Shown: positions 1 through 5,470 of the stretch, piece after piece
How the letters are laid out: each line of letters opens with the position of its first letter
Numbering within the stretch: position 1 is the first letter of the stretch
Assembly: GCA_017552495.1 (NCBI GenBank)
Contig: JAFZPW010000030.1
Location: forward strand, 1-12,294
DNA from: Clostridia bacterium
GTDB taxonomy: Bacteria > Bacillota > Clostridia > Oscillospirales > Butyricicoccaceae
Length of the DNA stretch: 12,294 nt
Reading direction: 5' to 3'
The notes under the pieces: model-generated
What the model was told of the DNA's origin: nothing
The model's database searches: none
What the model saw: only the letters and a program-made list of their open reading frames with translations
Made by a program: the position numbers and the translations under genes

Positions 1-147
1 ATACGCGTCGTCCAGCGACCTCTCGGCGGGCAAAAAAGCCATATAAGTCTGGGTGTTATATTCTCCGGTATCCAACTGCTCCAACTCACTCTCGTTTCCG
101 TCTTCATCGGTCAGGGTGATGAAATCGTTGCCGTATTCCTCGTTCAA
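1..147 (-). CDS. DUF1292 family protein, N-terminal part (cut by window edge)
   Basis: This is the first 49 codons of a small acidic protein; the rest lies beyond the left edge. The translation begins MNEEYGNDFITLTDEDGNE and continues through ELEQLDTGEYNTQTYMAFLP, the usual opening of DUF1292 proteins, which are short (about 90 residues), soluble and common in Clostridia. Their function is unknown, although they often sit near Holliday junction resolvase ruvX/yqgF and related genes. The start is a TTG at 145-147, chosen because a GGGAGGGA ribosome binding site (153-160, read on the minus strand) lies 5 nt upstream and the family similarity begins at that codon. No ATG is available at that position. 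It is divergent from the infC operon. Confidence 0.8.
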   Translation of the reverse strand, partial: MNEEYGNDFITLTDEDGNESELEQLDTGEYNTQTYMAFLPAERSLDDAY

Positions 148-190
148 GGGAATCCCTCCCGTTTTTGATTTGCTTTTTTATTGTAATTGT

Positions 191-219
191 ATTATAATCC
201 ATTTTATCAAAAAATGCAA
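191..219 (-). promoter_or_regulatory. Sigma-A promoter for the DUF1292 gene
   Basis: Read on the minus strand there is TTGCAT (214-219), a 17-bp spacer and a perfect TATAAT (191-196). The TTG start codon lies about 45 nt downstream. Confidence 0.75.
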
Positions 220-274
220 CGCCCTTTTGTCGAAGAAATCAGGCTCCGAAGCAGGAAAATTTCATAAAAAGCCC

Positions 275-303
275 TTGACAGCAGCCCGGGCGTCTGTTAT
301 ACT
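275..303 (+). promoter_or_regulatory. Sigma-A promoter of the infC-rpmI-rplT operon
   Basis: A perfect TTGACA (275-280), a 17-bp spacer and TATACT (298-303) predict a start near 310. This is about 140 nt ahead of the infC start codon, so the mRNA has a long leader. Confidence 0.9.
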
Positions 304-309
304 ATCTTC

Positions 310-447
310 GCAAAAGAAAGCAGGACTGCCGTCCTCACCTCCATGTGATAAGAAGAGGTCAACAAGTCCGCAGGATCCGGGGGATCTCTGCTTTTGTTCG
401 GACGGCTGTTTTGCCGCCCGTTTTTGATTTTCAGGAGGTGTTCAGAC
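310..447 (+). ncRNA. Probable ribosomal protein L20 leader (autoregulatory mRNA leader)
   Basis: The transcribed leader ahead of infC has helices expected of a structured leader. GGACT (323-327) pairs with AGTCC (365-369), ACCTC (337-341) pairs with GAGGT (355-359), and CAC (336-338) can alternatively pair with GTG (345-347). The block ctCACCTCcatGTGAtaa followed by GAGGTCAA resembles my memory of the Firmicutes L20 leader, in which surplus L20 binds its own operon's leader and promotes premature termination. An attenuator hairpin follows directly. The position (infC-rpmI-rplT, where L20 is the last gene) supports the assignment. It was recognised by eye and not by covariance-model search. 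Confidence 0.75.
399..425 (+). terminator. Attenuator hairpin in the infC leader
   Basis: CGGACGGC (399-406) pairs with GCCGCCCG (413-420), with a single A-C mismatch, and is followed at once by TTTTT (421-425). It lies between the L20-leader fold and the infC ribosome binding site, so it is placed to stop transcription before infC. Confidence 0.7.
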
Positions 448-960
448 ATTAGCACTTTGGAGCATCAGATCAACGAAGAGATCCGGGACAAGGAAGTCCG
501 TCTGATCGACAGCGACGGGAGCCAGATGGGGATCGTCCCGATCCAGCAGGCGATGCAGGTCGCCGTGGAGCGCGGCCTTGACCTGGTCAAGATTGCCCCC
601 AAGGCCGAGCCGCCCGTCTGCCGCGTGATGGATTACGGCAAGTTCCGCTTTGAACAGGCCAAAAAGGAAAAGGAAGCCCGCAAAAACCAGAAGACCGTGG
701 ACATCAAAGAGGTGCGTCTTTCCGCCAAGATCGACGTCCACGATTTTGAGGTGCGCGTCAAAGCCGCGGAGAAGTTTCTCAAGGGCGGCGACAAGGTCAA
801 GGCGAGCATCCGCTTCCGCGGCCGCGAAATGGCCCATACCGATATCGGTCTCGGCGTGATGCAGCGCTTCGCGGAGGCCTGTGCTGAGTTTGGCACGGTG
901 GAGAAAGCCGCCAAGCTGGAAGGCCGCCAAATGCTGATGTTTATCGCCCCCAAGAAATAA
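448..960 (+). CDS. infC: Translation initiation factor IF-3
   Basis: IF-3 binds the 30S subunit, prevents premature joining with 50S and proofreads the start codon. The product has 170 residues, the normal length. The N-terminal domain carries INEEIRDKEVRLIDSDG, then comes a Lys/Glu-rich linker (KKEKEARKNQK). The C-terminal domain carries EVRLSAKIDVHDFEVRVK and ASIRFRGREMAH, both family hallmarks. The start is ATT at 448-450, placed 9 nt after AGGAGG (433-438). The only upstream in-frame ATG (394) would add 18 residues lying inside the attenuator hairpin and has no ribosome binding site. An ATT start is a known trait of infC in many bacteria and underlies autoregulation, because IF-3 discriminates against non-canonical starts. 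It is first in the operon with rpmI and rplT. Confidence 0.95.
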   Translation: MSTLEHQINEEIRDKEVRLIDSDGSQMGIVPIQQAMQVAVERGLDLVKIAPKAEPPVCRVMDYGKFRFEQAKKEKEARKNQKTVDIKEVRLSAKIDVHDFEVRVKAAEKFLKGGDKVKASIRFRGREMAHTDIGLGVMQRFAEACAEFGTVEKAAKLEGRQMLMFIAPKK

Positions 961-1004
961 TGTTATCAAAGCAAATCGCTTTTATTTAGGAAGGAGCAGC
1001 AACC

Positions 1005-1205
1005 ATGCCGAAAATCAAATCCCATTCCGGCGCAAAAAAGCGTGTCGCTGTCACGAAGACCGGAAAAGTCAAGCTGAACAGCATGAACAGACGTCATGAC
1101 ATCAAGGGCTGTAAGTCTACCAAGCGCAAGCGCCATCTGCGCAAAGCGTTCTACGCCGGCAGCACCCTGGCCCCCACGCTGAAGCGTCTGGTTCCGTACA
1201 AATAA
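1005..1205 (+). CDS. rpmI: Large ribosomal subunit protein bL35
   Basis: This is a very basic 66-residue protein of the 50S subunit. It opens with MPKIKSHSGAKKR, continues with the Arg/Lys-rich NRRHDIKGCKSTKRKRHLRK and ends in LVPYK, all typical of bL35 and of full length. The ATG is preceded by AGGAAGGAG (988-996). It lies 44 nt after infC and 25 nt before rplT, in the conserved infC-rpmI-rplT order, so it should share the infC promoter and L20-mediated control. Confidence 0.96.
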   Translation: MPKIKSHSGAKKRVAVTKTGKVKLNSMNRRHDIKGCKSTKRKRHLRKAFYAGSTLAPTLKRLVPYK

Positions 1206-1230
1206 CCCATAGTCAGAAGGAGGAAGTAAC

Positions 1231-1584
1231 ATGGCAAGAGTGAAGGGCGCGATGATGACGCGCAAAAGAAGAAAAAAGATCATCAAGCTGGCGAAGGGTT
1301 ACTGGGGCAACAAAAAGAACCACTTCAAGGTAGCCAATCAGCAGGTGATGAAGTCCCTGCGTTACGCCTATGTGGGCCGCAAGCTGAAGAAGCGCGATTT
1401 CCGCCGTCTGTGGATTTCCCGCATCAACGCCGCCTGCAAGTTGAACGACATCAATTACAGCCGTTTCATGAACGGTCTGAAGAAGGCCGGCATCGAGCTC
1501 AATCGCAAGATGCTCTCGGAGATCGCCATCTCCGACGCCGCCGCTTTCACCGCTCTGGTGGAAAAGGCCAAGGCCGCTCTGTAA
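1231..1584 (+). CDS. rplT: Large ribosomal subunit protein bL20
   Basis: This is a 117-residue basic protein, the standard length. The family signature is clear: MARVKGAMMTRKRRKKIIKL, then AKGYWGNKKNHFKVANQQVM, RKLKKRDFRRLWISRINAA and NYSRFMNGLKKAGIELNRK. bL20 is an early assembly protein of the 50S subunit whose globular domain also binds its operon leader, giving feedback control; the leader at 310-447 is the likely target here. AAGGAGG (1217-1223) precedes the ATG. It is the last gene of the operon and a strong terminator follows 12 nt after the stop. Confidence 0.97.
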   Translation: MARVKGAMMTRKRRKKIIKLAKGYWGNKKNHFKVANQQVMKSLRYAYVGRKLKKRDFRRLWISRINAACKLNDINYSRFMNGLKKAGIELNRKMLSEIAISDAAAFTALVEKAKAAL

Positions 1585-1595
1585 CAGGAGATTTG

Positions 1596-1627
1596 AAAGC
1601 CCACTGCTTTGCAGTGGGCTTTTTGTT
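1596..1627 (+). terminator. Intrinsic terminator of infC-rpmI-rplT
   Basis: AAAGCCCACTGC (1596-1607), a TTT loop and GCAGTGGGCTTT (1611-1622) form a perfect 12-bp stem running into a T-rich tract. Confidence 0.93.
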
Positions 1628-1703
1628 TTTGCACCGGCGGTTGCACAAACGCTGTTGTTTTTCGCTTTTCAAAAAATTTTTAATGTTTTTCGATAAAAAA
1701 TAC

Positions 1704-1732
1704 TTGACAAACATAGCCCTGCATGGTATGCT
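1704..1732 (+). promoter_or_regulatory. Sigma-A promoter of the DUF2975/HTH cassette
   Basis: A perfect TTGACA (1704-1709), a 17-bp spacer and TATGCT (1727-1732) stand 30 bp ahead of the first gene. The 120 bp between the rplT terminator and this promoter's -35 are AT-rich and hold nothing else I can name. Confidence 0.85.
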
Positions 1733-1740
1733 TGTACCAT
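1723..1740 (+). promoter_or_regulatory. Candidate operator dyad overlapping the -10
   Basis: ATGGTA (1723-1728) and TACCAT (1735-1740) are perfect inverted halves separated by 6 bp, centred at 1731.5 on the -10 box and just ahead of the predicted start. A repressor bound here would block polymerase. The small regulator encoded at the end of the same cassette is the obvious candidate; this is inference. Confidence 0.5.
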
Positions 1741-1762
1741 CCGATCAAGGGAGGCAATTTTT

Positions 1763-2344
1763 ATGAAGAACATGATGAAAACAGCGAAAGGACTCGATAT
1801 CTTCGCCCGGATCCTGTTCTGGCTTTTGGCAGTATGCGGCGCAGTGTGCGTGATCAGCGCGATCATCACCTGCATCTTTTCCCCGCAGATCAAAAGTGCG
1901 TTTACCTCAGGTGAGTTTCATAATGTCCTCCTCATCGACGAACACCCGATGAGCAGCTTCTTGGAGCCGACGGCGGCCAATGCTTCCGCTTTTATCAACC
2001 TTTGTCTGTCCGCGCTTGTTTGCTGCGTGCTTTTTTCCGCCGCAATGATGTACGGACTCCGGATCTTCCGCCACATTCTTTCCCCGATGAAGGAGGGGAG
2101 TCCCTTTGCGGGCAGTGTCAGCGGCGATCTGCGCAAACTGGGCTGGCTGACTCTGATTTTCGGCGGCGCGGTCATTTTGCTTTCCATGGTTCTTCAGTCT
2201 GCCGCGGCAAAAATATTTGTGGGAAGGATGATGACCTTTTCCTTTGACTTTTCCTTTCTTTTCGTCGCAGCCGTCCTGTTCCTCTGCTCCTATATTTTCC
2301 GCTATGGCGAAGCATTGCAGCAACAGGCGGACGAAACGCTGTAA
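1763..2344 (+). CDS. DUF2975 family membrane protein (YoaS-like)
   Basis: This is a 193-residue integral membrane protein with four hydrophobic segments at about residues 15-38, 78-99, 127-147 and 162-180. Family marks are the segment LSPMKEGSPF followed by LRKLGWLTL between helices 2 and 3, and the polar C-terminus YGEALQQQADETL; both are characteristic of DUF2975. The role is unknown. In Bacillus subtilis the comparable gene yoaS sits beside the small regulator yozG, and here too an HTH gene of that type follows two genes on. AGGGAGG (1748-1754) sets the start at the ATG at 1763. It is the first gene of a three-gene cassette behind its own strong promoter. Family assignment is firm; function is not known. 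Confidence 0.85.
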   Translation: MKNMMKTAKGLDIFARILFWLLAVCGAVCVISAIITCIFSPQIKSAFTSGEFHNVLLIDEHPMSSFLEPTAANASAFINLCLSALVCCVLFSAAMMYGLRIFRHILSPMKEGSPFAGSVSGDLRKLGWLTLIFGGAVILLSMVLQSAAAKIFVGRMMTFSFDFSFLFVAAVLFLCSYIFRYGEALQQQADETL

Positions 2345-2364
2345 GCAAAAAGGAGTGTCTTATC

Positions 2365-2850
2365 ATGAATCGGAATTCTTTCGTCAACAACCGGGAAGAG
2401 AAAAAGACGTTTATGCGGCGGATCCGCCTTCCTTTTGGGATTGCGCTGTTTCTGACGGGGTTCTATGCCGTCACGGGGCTGATCTCGATCATCCGCACCG
2501 GTTTTCCAAGCGGCGCCGGGTCGGAGTTCTGGATCACGGCAGTGCGCTCTCTGCTCTTTTTTGCCGCTATGGTATGCGCTTTTGTCGCGCTGATCAAGGC
2601 GGCGCTGGATTCCCGCCCCTTTTCCAAAACGCTGACGGTCTGCATGAAGATCATCGCCGGGCTCTATCTCGCCGCCTCCTTTGGGCTTCCCCGCATTCCT
2701 GGCTATCAGACCAATTTTCAGATTCTCGGCAGCGGCAGAGGGACGCTTCTGGACGGCACCTATCTGATGCTGGGCGTCTTGCTCTGGCTGCTGGCCGCAG
2801 TGGTGCAGGTGGGCTTTGAGCAGCAAAACGATCTGGACTGTACGCTTTGA
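2365..2850 (+). CDS. Small four-helix membrane protein, divergent DUF2975-like paralogue
   Basis: This 161-residue protein has four hydrophobic stretches at about 22-44, 57-80, 93-108 and 133-151. It looks like a shortened relative of the preceding protein. LDSRPFSKTL after helix 2 matches the position of KEGSPFAGSV there, and the C-terminus FEQQNDLDCTL parallels LQQQADETL. The extracytoplasmic loop between helices 1 and 2 is shorter. AAAAGGAG precedes the ATG at 2365; an internal ATG (codon 17) is possible but has a poorer site. It lies 20 nt after the first gene and 15 nt before the HTH gene, so all three should be co-transcribed. The function is unknown, and the DUF2975 relationship is inferred from these two local similarities and the shared topology. 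Confidence 0.7.
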   Translation: MNRNSFVNNREEKKTFMRRIRLPFGIALFLTGFYAVTGLISIIRTGFPSGAGSEFWITAVRSLLFFAAMVCAFVALIKAALDSRPFSKTLTVCMKIIAGLYLAASFGLPRIPGYQTNFQILGSGRGTLLDGTYLMLGVLLWLLAAVVQVGFEQQNDLDCTL

Positions 2851-2865
2851 GAGGAGGCGCGTCTG

Positions 2866-3084
2866 ATGATTATCCTGCGTTTAGACCGGGTCATGGCCGA
2901 CCGGAAAATATCTCTCAACGAACTTGCCGCTCAGGTTGGCATCTCCAACGTCAACCTTTCCAACATCAAAACGGGCAAGATCAGCGCCGTTCGCTTCTCC
3001 ACCCTCAATGCCATCTGCCGCGTGCTGAAGTGCCAGCCGGGGGACATTCTGGAGTATCAGCCCGACGAATCCCCCGCGCCGTAA
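2866..3084 (+). CDS. Small Xre-type helix-turn-helix regulator (YozG-like)
   Basis: This 72-residue protein is almost entirely one DNA-binding domain. Residues 17-36 (SLNELAAQVGISNVNLSNIK) form the helix-turn-helix. KISAVRFSTLNAICRVLKCQ and PGDILEYQPDE are the conserved tail of the YozG/Cro-like group that accompanies DUF2975 membrane proteins. GAGGAGG (2850-2857) precedes the ATG. As the last gene of the cassette it probably controls its own operon, perhaps through the dyad at 1723-1740. There is no ligand-binding or dimerisation extension, so any signal would have to come from another protein; a link to the two membrane proteins is plausible but unproven. Confidence 0.85.
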   Translation: MIILRLDRVMADRKISLNELAAQVGISNVNLSNIKTGKISAVRFSTLNAICRVLKCQPGDILEYQPDESPAP

Positions 3085-3174
3085 CCGCCTTCCGATGCAA
3101 AAAAGCGCCCCTTCGCGCACACTTCATAAGGATGTTGCTTTGAGGCAGTTGTCACTGACGAAAAGAATATGAAC

Positions 3175-3201
3175 CAGGCGTGACCGAAGTGGTCACGCCT
3201 G
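3175..3201. terminator. Strong hairpin between convergent genes, probable bidirectional terminator
   Basis: CAGGCGTGACC (3175-3185), loop GAAGT and GGTCACGCCTG (3191-3201) give an 11-bp perfect stem. The flanks are only moderately T-rich in each direction (ATTTGATTATT on plus, TTCATATTCTTTT on minus). It lies 90 nt after the HTH gene and 100 nt after the phosphatase gene. A second hairpin, CGGATTTT (3221-3228) with AAAATCCG (3236-3243), follows. No gene is visible in 3085-3300. Confidence 0.5.
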
Positions 3202-3300
3202 ATTTGATTATTGCGGTCTCCGGATTTTGTGGGTCAAAATCCGATGCTCGTTATAACTGCGGACAAGATAAGACCTGTTCGACAAATGGGAAATTGTCGC

Positions 3301-3903
3301 TCATATTCCGCTGATGTGGTCATCCATATTTGCCTTTATGACATAGCTGCCGTTCTCTGTGATTTTCCAAATGTGGATTCCTGTGTCGGCTGTGCGGAAG
3401 AAGCAGTTCTCTCCGATCGGCATATGAAGCAGAGCGCCGTACAACTGGTTCACCATACCCCCATGCGTCACGATCGCTATGACGGACTCTGAACCGTTTT
3501 CTGAAAGTACTCTCTGTAGTACGTTTACGGCTCTGCTGCGGAATTCAACCTTGGATTCCTGACCGTACACTGCCTGATCAATGGGGAGGTTCTCTACGTG
3601 AGGATAAAGCCGGTCTGCCTCTTCGTGGGAGAGACCTGCCAACAGTCCGTTGTTGAACTCCATCAGATCCGGATCAAACTTGATTTCAGTTTCCGTCTCG
3701 TCGGATAAGTGCCTCGCAGTTTGAGCCGCCCTCTTGAGCGTGCTCGCGTAAATACGTGTAACCTGATAATTCCGGGCCACATATTTTGCCATGGCGGCAG
3801 CCTGCCTATGTCCCTTTTGAGTCAATTCAAAATCAGCCCTGCCCTCGTGAACATCCAGAATATCTGCTTCGGATTCGCCATGCCTGATAACTAAAAGAAT
3901 CAT
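3301..3903 (-). CDS. Histidine phosphatase family protein (phosphoglycerate mutase-like)
   Basis: This 200-residue cytosolic enzyme belongs to the branch-1 histidine phosphatase fold, which transfers phosphate through a phospho-histidine. Visible catalytic elements are RHGES near the N-terminus (R7, nucleophile H8), R58 in STLKRAAQTA, the acid E82 in LMEFNNG and the second histidine H147 in VTHGGM. The substrate cannot be told from sequence; relatives include cofactor-dependent phosphoglycerate mutases, cobalamin phosphatases and broad-specificity sugar phosphatases. The ATG follows an AAAGGGA site. It is monocistronic with its own promoter. Codon use is unlike its neighbours: Arg is often AGG, Leu sometimes TTA, and the gene is visibly less GC-rich, suggesting later acquisition. 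Confidence 0.88.
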   Translation of the reverse strand: MILLVIRHGESEADILDVHEGRADFELTQKGHRQAAAMAKYVARNYQVTRIYASTLKRAAQTARHLSDETETEIKFDPDLMEFNNGLLAGLSHEEADRLYPHVENLPIDQAVYGQESKVEFRSRAVNVLQRVLSENGSESVIAIVTHGGMVNQLYGALLHMPIGENCFFRTADTGIHIWKITENGSYVIKANMDDHISGI

Positions 3904-3939
3904 TTTGGTTTCCCTTTCAAATTCCGATTTGTTTAAGTC

Positions 3940-3968
3940 TTTATACCATATCTAACTTGCGCGGTCAA
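3940..3968 (-). promoter_or_regulatory. Promoter of the histidine phosphatase gene
   Basis: On the minus strand there is TTGACC (3963-3968), a 17-bp spacer and TATAAA (3940-3945), 37 bp ahead of the ATG. Confidence 0.75.
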
Positions 3969-3983
3969 TTGCCTCATGCATAA

Positions 3984-4023
3984 CTGAAAAGGAGACGCTT
4001 CCTTACGAAACGTCTCCTTTCAG
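3984..4023 (-). terminator. Terminator of the DUF1508 gene
   Basis: AAGGAGACG (3989-3997) pairs with CGTCTCCTT (4011-4019). The stem extends outwards by CTGAA/TTCAG with one bulged A. Read on the minus strand the 3' arm ends in CTCCTTTTCAG. It lies 22 nt after the DUF1508 stop codon. Confidence 0.75.
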
Positions 4024-4045
4024 GGCGCGTTTGCCATTTAACCGC

Positions 4046-4423
4046 TTATTTGTCCTCTTCCATGACCACAGGAGCGTCGGGAGCGTTTTTCTTCACCGAC
4101 TCGATGCCGTTCATGCAGCTTGCCATGGCCTTATAACCTTCGCTGATGGCGATGATCTGGCCGTTGGTGGCCTTCAGGCGGAAACGAAACTCGCCGGCCT
4201 TGTCGGCATAAACCTCAAACTTGGGATGCTTCTCCACCTGATAGCCCTCCACGGTCTGATTCTCAACGGGGGCGACGGGGGCGTTGCGGCGAACGGATTC
4301 GATGCCGTTTTTGCAGGCCTCGTCAGAATTATAGATCTCGGAAGTGGCAATGATCTCGCCGTTTCCGGCCTTGAGATTGAACTTCACGCCGGACTTGGTG
4401 CGCTTCATAACAAACTTTCCCAT
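4046..4423 (-). CDS. DUF1508 (YegP-type) protein with two tandem repeats
   Basis: This small soluble protein has 125 residues and two copies of the DUF1508 module. Copy 1 (about 2-49) has KFNLKAGNGEIIATSEIY and NGIESVRRNAP; copy 2 (about 68-115) has RFRLKATNGQIIAISEGY and NGIESVKKNAP. The modules are joined by VAPVENQTVEGYQVEKHP. The family is widespread and known structurally as a compact alpha-beta fold, but its biochemical role is not established. The start is the ATG at 4423, preceded by AGGAGGTC. It is a single-gene unit with its own promoter and terminator, divergent from the ArsC-like gene. Confidence 0.88.
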   Translation of the reverse strand: MGKFVMKRTKSGVKFNLKAGNGEIIATSEIYNSDEACKNGIESVRRNAPVAPVENQTVEGYQVEKHPKFEVYADKAGEFRFRLKATNGQIIAISEGYKAMASCMNGIESVKKNAPDAPVVMEEDK

Positions 4424-4472
4424 ATGCTTGACCTCCTGAAATAAAATTTTACCGGGATTCCTTTATGACTTT

Positions 4473-4501
4473 ATTATAAAATACAACTATCGCTAAATCA
4501 A
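4473..4501 (-). promoter_or_regulatory. Promoter of the DUF1508 gene
   Basis: On the minus strand there is TTGATT (4496-4501), a 17-bp spacer and a perfect TATAAT (4473-4478), 50 bp ahead of the ATG. Confidence 0.8.
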
Positions 4502-4561
4502 GGGAAAAATGATAGTTTTTGCCGAATCGACGCAGTTTTTTGAAATGCGGACGCCGCGATG

Positions 4562-4591
4562 TTGCGCGCAGGCGGTCTTCTGTGGTATAGT
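4562..4591 (+). promoter_or_regulatory. Promoter of the ArsC-like/DUF523 pair
   Basis: TTGCGC (4562-4567), an 18-bp spacer and TATAGT (4586-4591) stand 32 bp ahead of the ATG at 4623. The -10 is good and the -35 is moderate. Confidence 0.6.
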
Positions 4592-4622
4592 AGAAAAAAG
4601 ATTTTTCACGGAGGCGACCGCC

Positions 4623-4973
4623 ATGCTGTTTCTTTGCTATCCCAAATGCTCCACCTGCAAAAAGGCGCAGGCCTTTCTGGACGAACAAAACGCCGCCTAT
4701 ACCCCGCGGGACATCAAAGCCGACAATCCCACCGAAGCCGAGCTGCGCCTCTGGCACGCCCAAAGCGGGCTGCCCCTCAAGCGCTTTTTCAACACCAGCG
4801 GCCTACAATACAAGGCGCTGGAGCTGGCAAAGCGCCTGCCGGAAATGCGCGAGGACGAGCAATTCGCCCTGCTGGCTTCCGACGGGATGCTGGTCAAGCG
4901 GCCCATCCTCGTCGGCAAGGGCTTCGTGCTCGTCGGATTTCGTCAGCCGGAATGGGAAGCAAAGCTGAAATGA
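4623..4973 (+). CDS. ArsC/Spx-family thioredoxin-fold protein
   Basis: The product has 116 residues and starts MLFLCYPKCSTCKKAQAFLD. It belongs to the ArsC/Spx/YffB superfamily, with a CxxC redox pair at C9-C12 and a further cysteine at C5. Later marks are RDIKADNPTEAEL, GLPLKRFFNTSG, LLASDGMLVKRPILVG and the C-terminal VGFRQPEWEAKL. Members are annotated as arsenate reductases, but this compact group with CSTC often has no proven arsenate activity. Spx-like regulation is another possibility, and no ars operon genes are nearby. CGGAGGCG (4609-4616) sets the start at the ATG at 4623. The stop codon overlaps the next gene's start as ATGA. Confidence 0.88.
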   Translation: MLFLCYPKCSTCKKAQAFLDEQNAAYTPRDIKADNPTEAELRLWHAQSGLPLKRFFNTSGLQYKALELAKRLPEMREDEQFALLASDGMLVKRPILVGKGFVLVGFRQPEWEAKLK

Positions 4974-5404
4974 AGATTTTGGTAAGCGCCTGCCTGCTGG
5001 GCGCACGGTGCCGTTACGACGGCGCGGCAAAACCCTGCCCTGCCGTCATTGCGCTGGCAGAGCGGCATACGCTCGTCCCCGTCTGTCCCGAACAGCTTGG
5101 CGGGCTGTCCACTCCCCGCGCCCCCGCAGAACGACAGGGCGACCGGGTGTGCACGCATGCGGGCGTCGATGTGACGAAGCAATACCGGCGTGGCGCGGAG
5201 GAGACCCTTCGGATGGCGCGGCTTTTGGGCTGCGAATGCGCCGTTTTGAAGGAGCGCAGCCCCTCCTGCGGGACCGGTGAAATTTACGACGGTCGTTTCT
5301 CCGGTCGTCTGATCTCCGGCAACGGCGTTGCCGCCGCCCTGTTGCGGGAAAACGGCTTGCTTATCGTGGGTGAAAGCCAGGTGGATGCGCTGCCGTGCGA
5401 TTGA
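4970..5404 (+). CDS. DUF523 domain protein
   Basis: This is a 144-residue soluble protein, full length for stand-alone DUF523. The signature features are SACLLGARCRYDG near the N-terminus (C8, C14), PVCPEQLGGLSTPR (C39, 36-50) and LKERSPSCGTGEIYDG (C100). The conserved cysteines suggest metal or redox chemistry, but the function is not established. The start codon is within ATGA at 4970-4973, overlapping the stop of the ArsC-like gene. This implies translational coupling, and no separate promoter is seen. The pairing of two cysteine-rich small proteins may mean a shared redox or metal context, which is inference. A terminator follows 28 nt after the stop. Confidence 0.87.
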   Translation: MKILVSACLLGARCRYDGAAKPCPAVIALAERHTLVPVCPEQLGGLSTPRAPAERQGDRVCTHAGVDVTKQYRRGAEETLRMARLLGCECAVLKERSPSCGTGEIYDGRFSGRLISGNGVAAALLRENGLLIVGESQVDALPCD

Positions 5405-5432
5405 CAAAACACGGTGACTTTCTAAAAAATCA

Positions 5433-5461
5433 CGGAGCGGGCATCGCCCGCTCCGCTTTTT
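5433..5461. terminator. Bidirectional terminator between DUF523 and MerR genes
   Basis: CGGAGCGGGC (5433-5442), loop ATC and GCCCGCTCCG (5446-5455) form a 10-bp GC-rich stem with TTTTT on the plus side. On the minus strand the same stem is followed by TGATTTTTTAGA. It serves both convergent genes. Confidence 0.92.
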
Positions 5462-5470
5462 CCGTTCTTT

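Noticed and set aside
394..447. Upstream ATG extension of infC
   Set aside because: It has no ribosome binding site, lies across the attenuator hairpin and adds residues absent from IF-3; the ATT at 448 has a well-placed AGGAGG.
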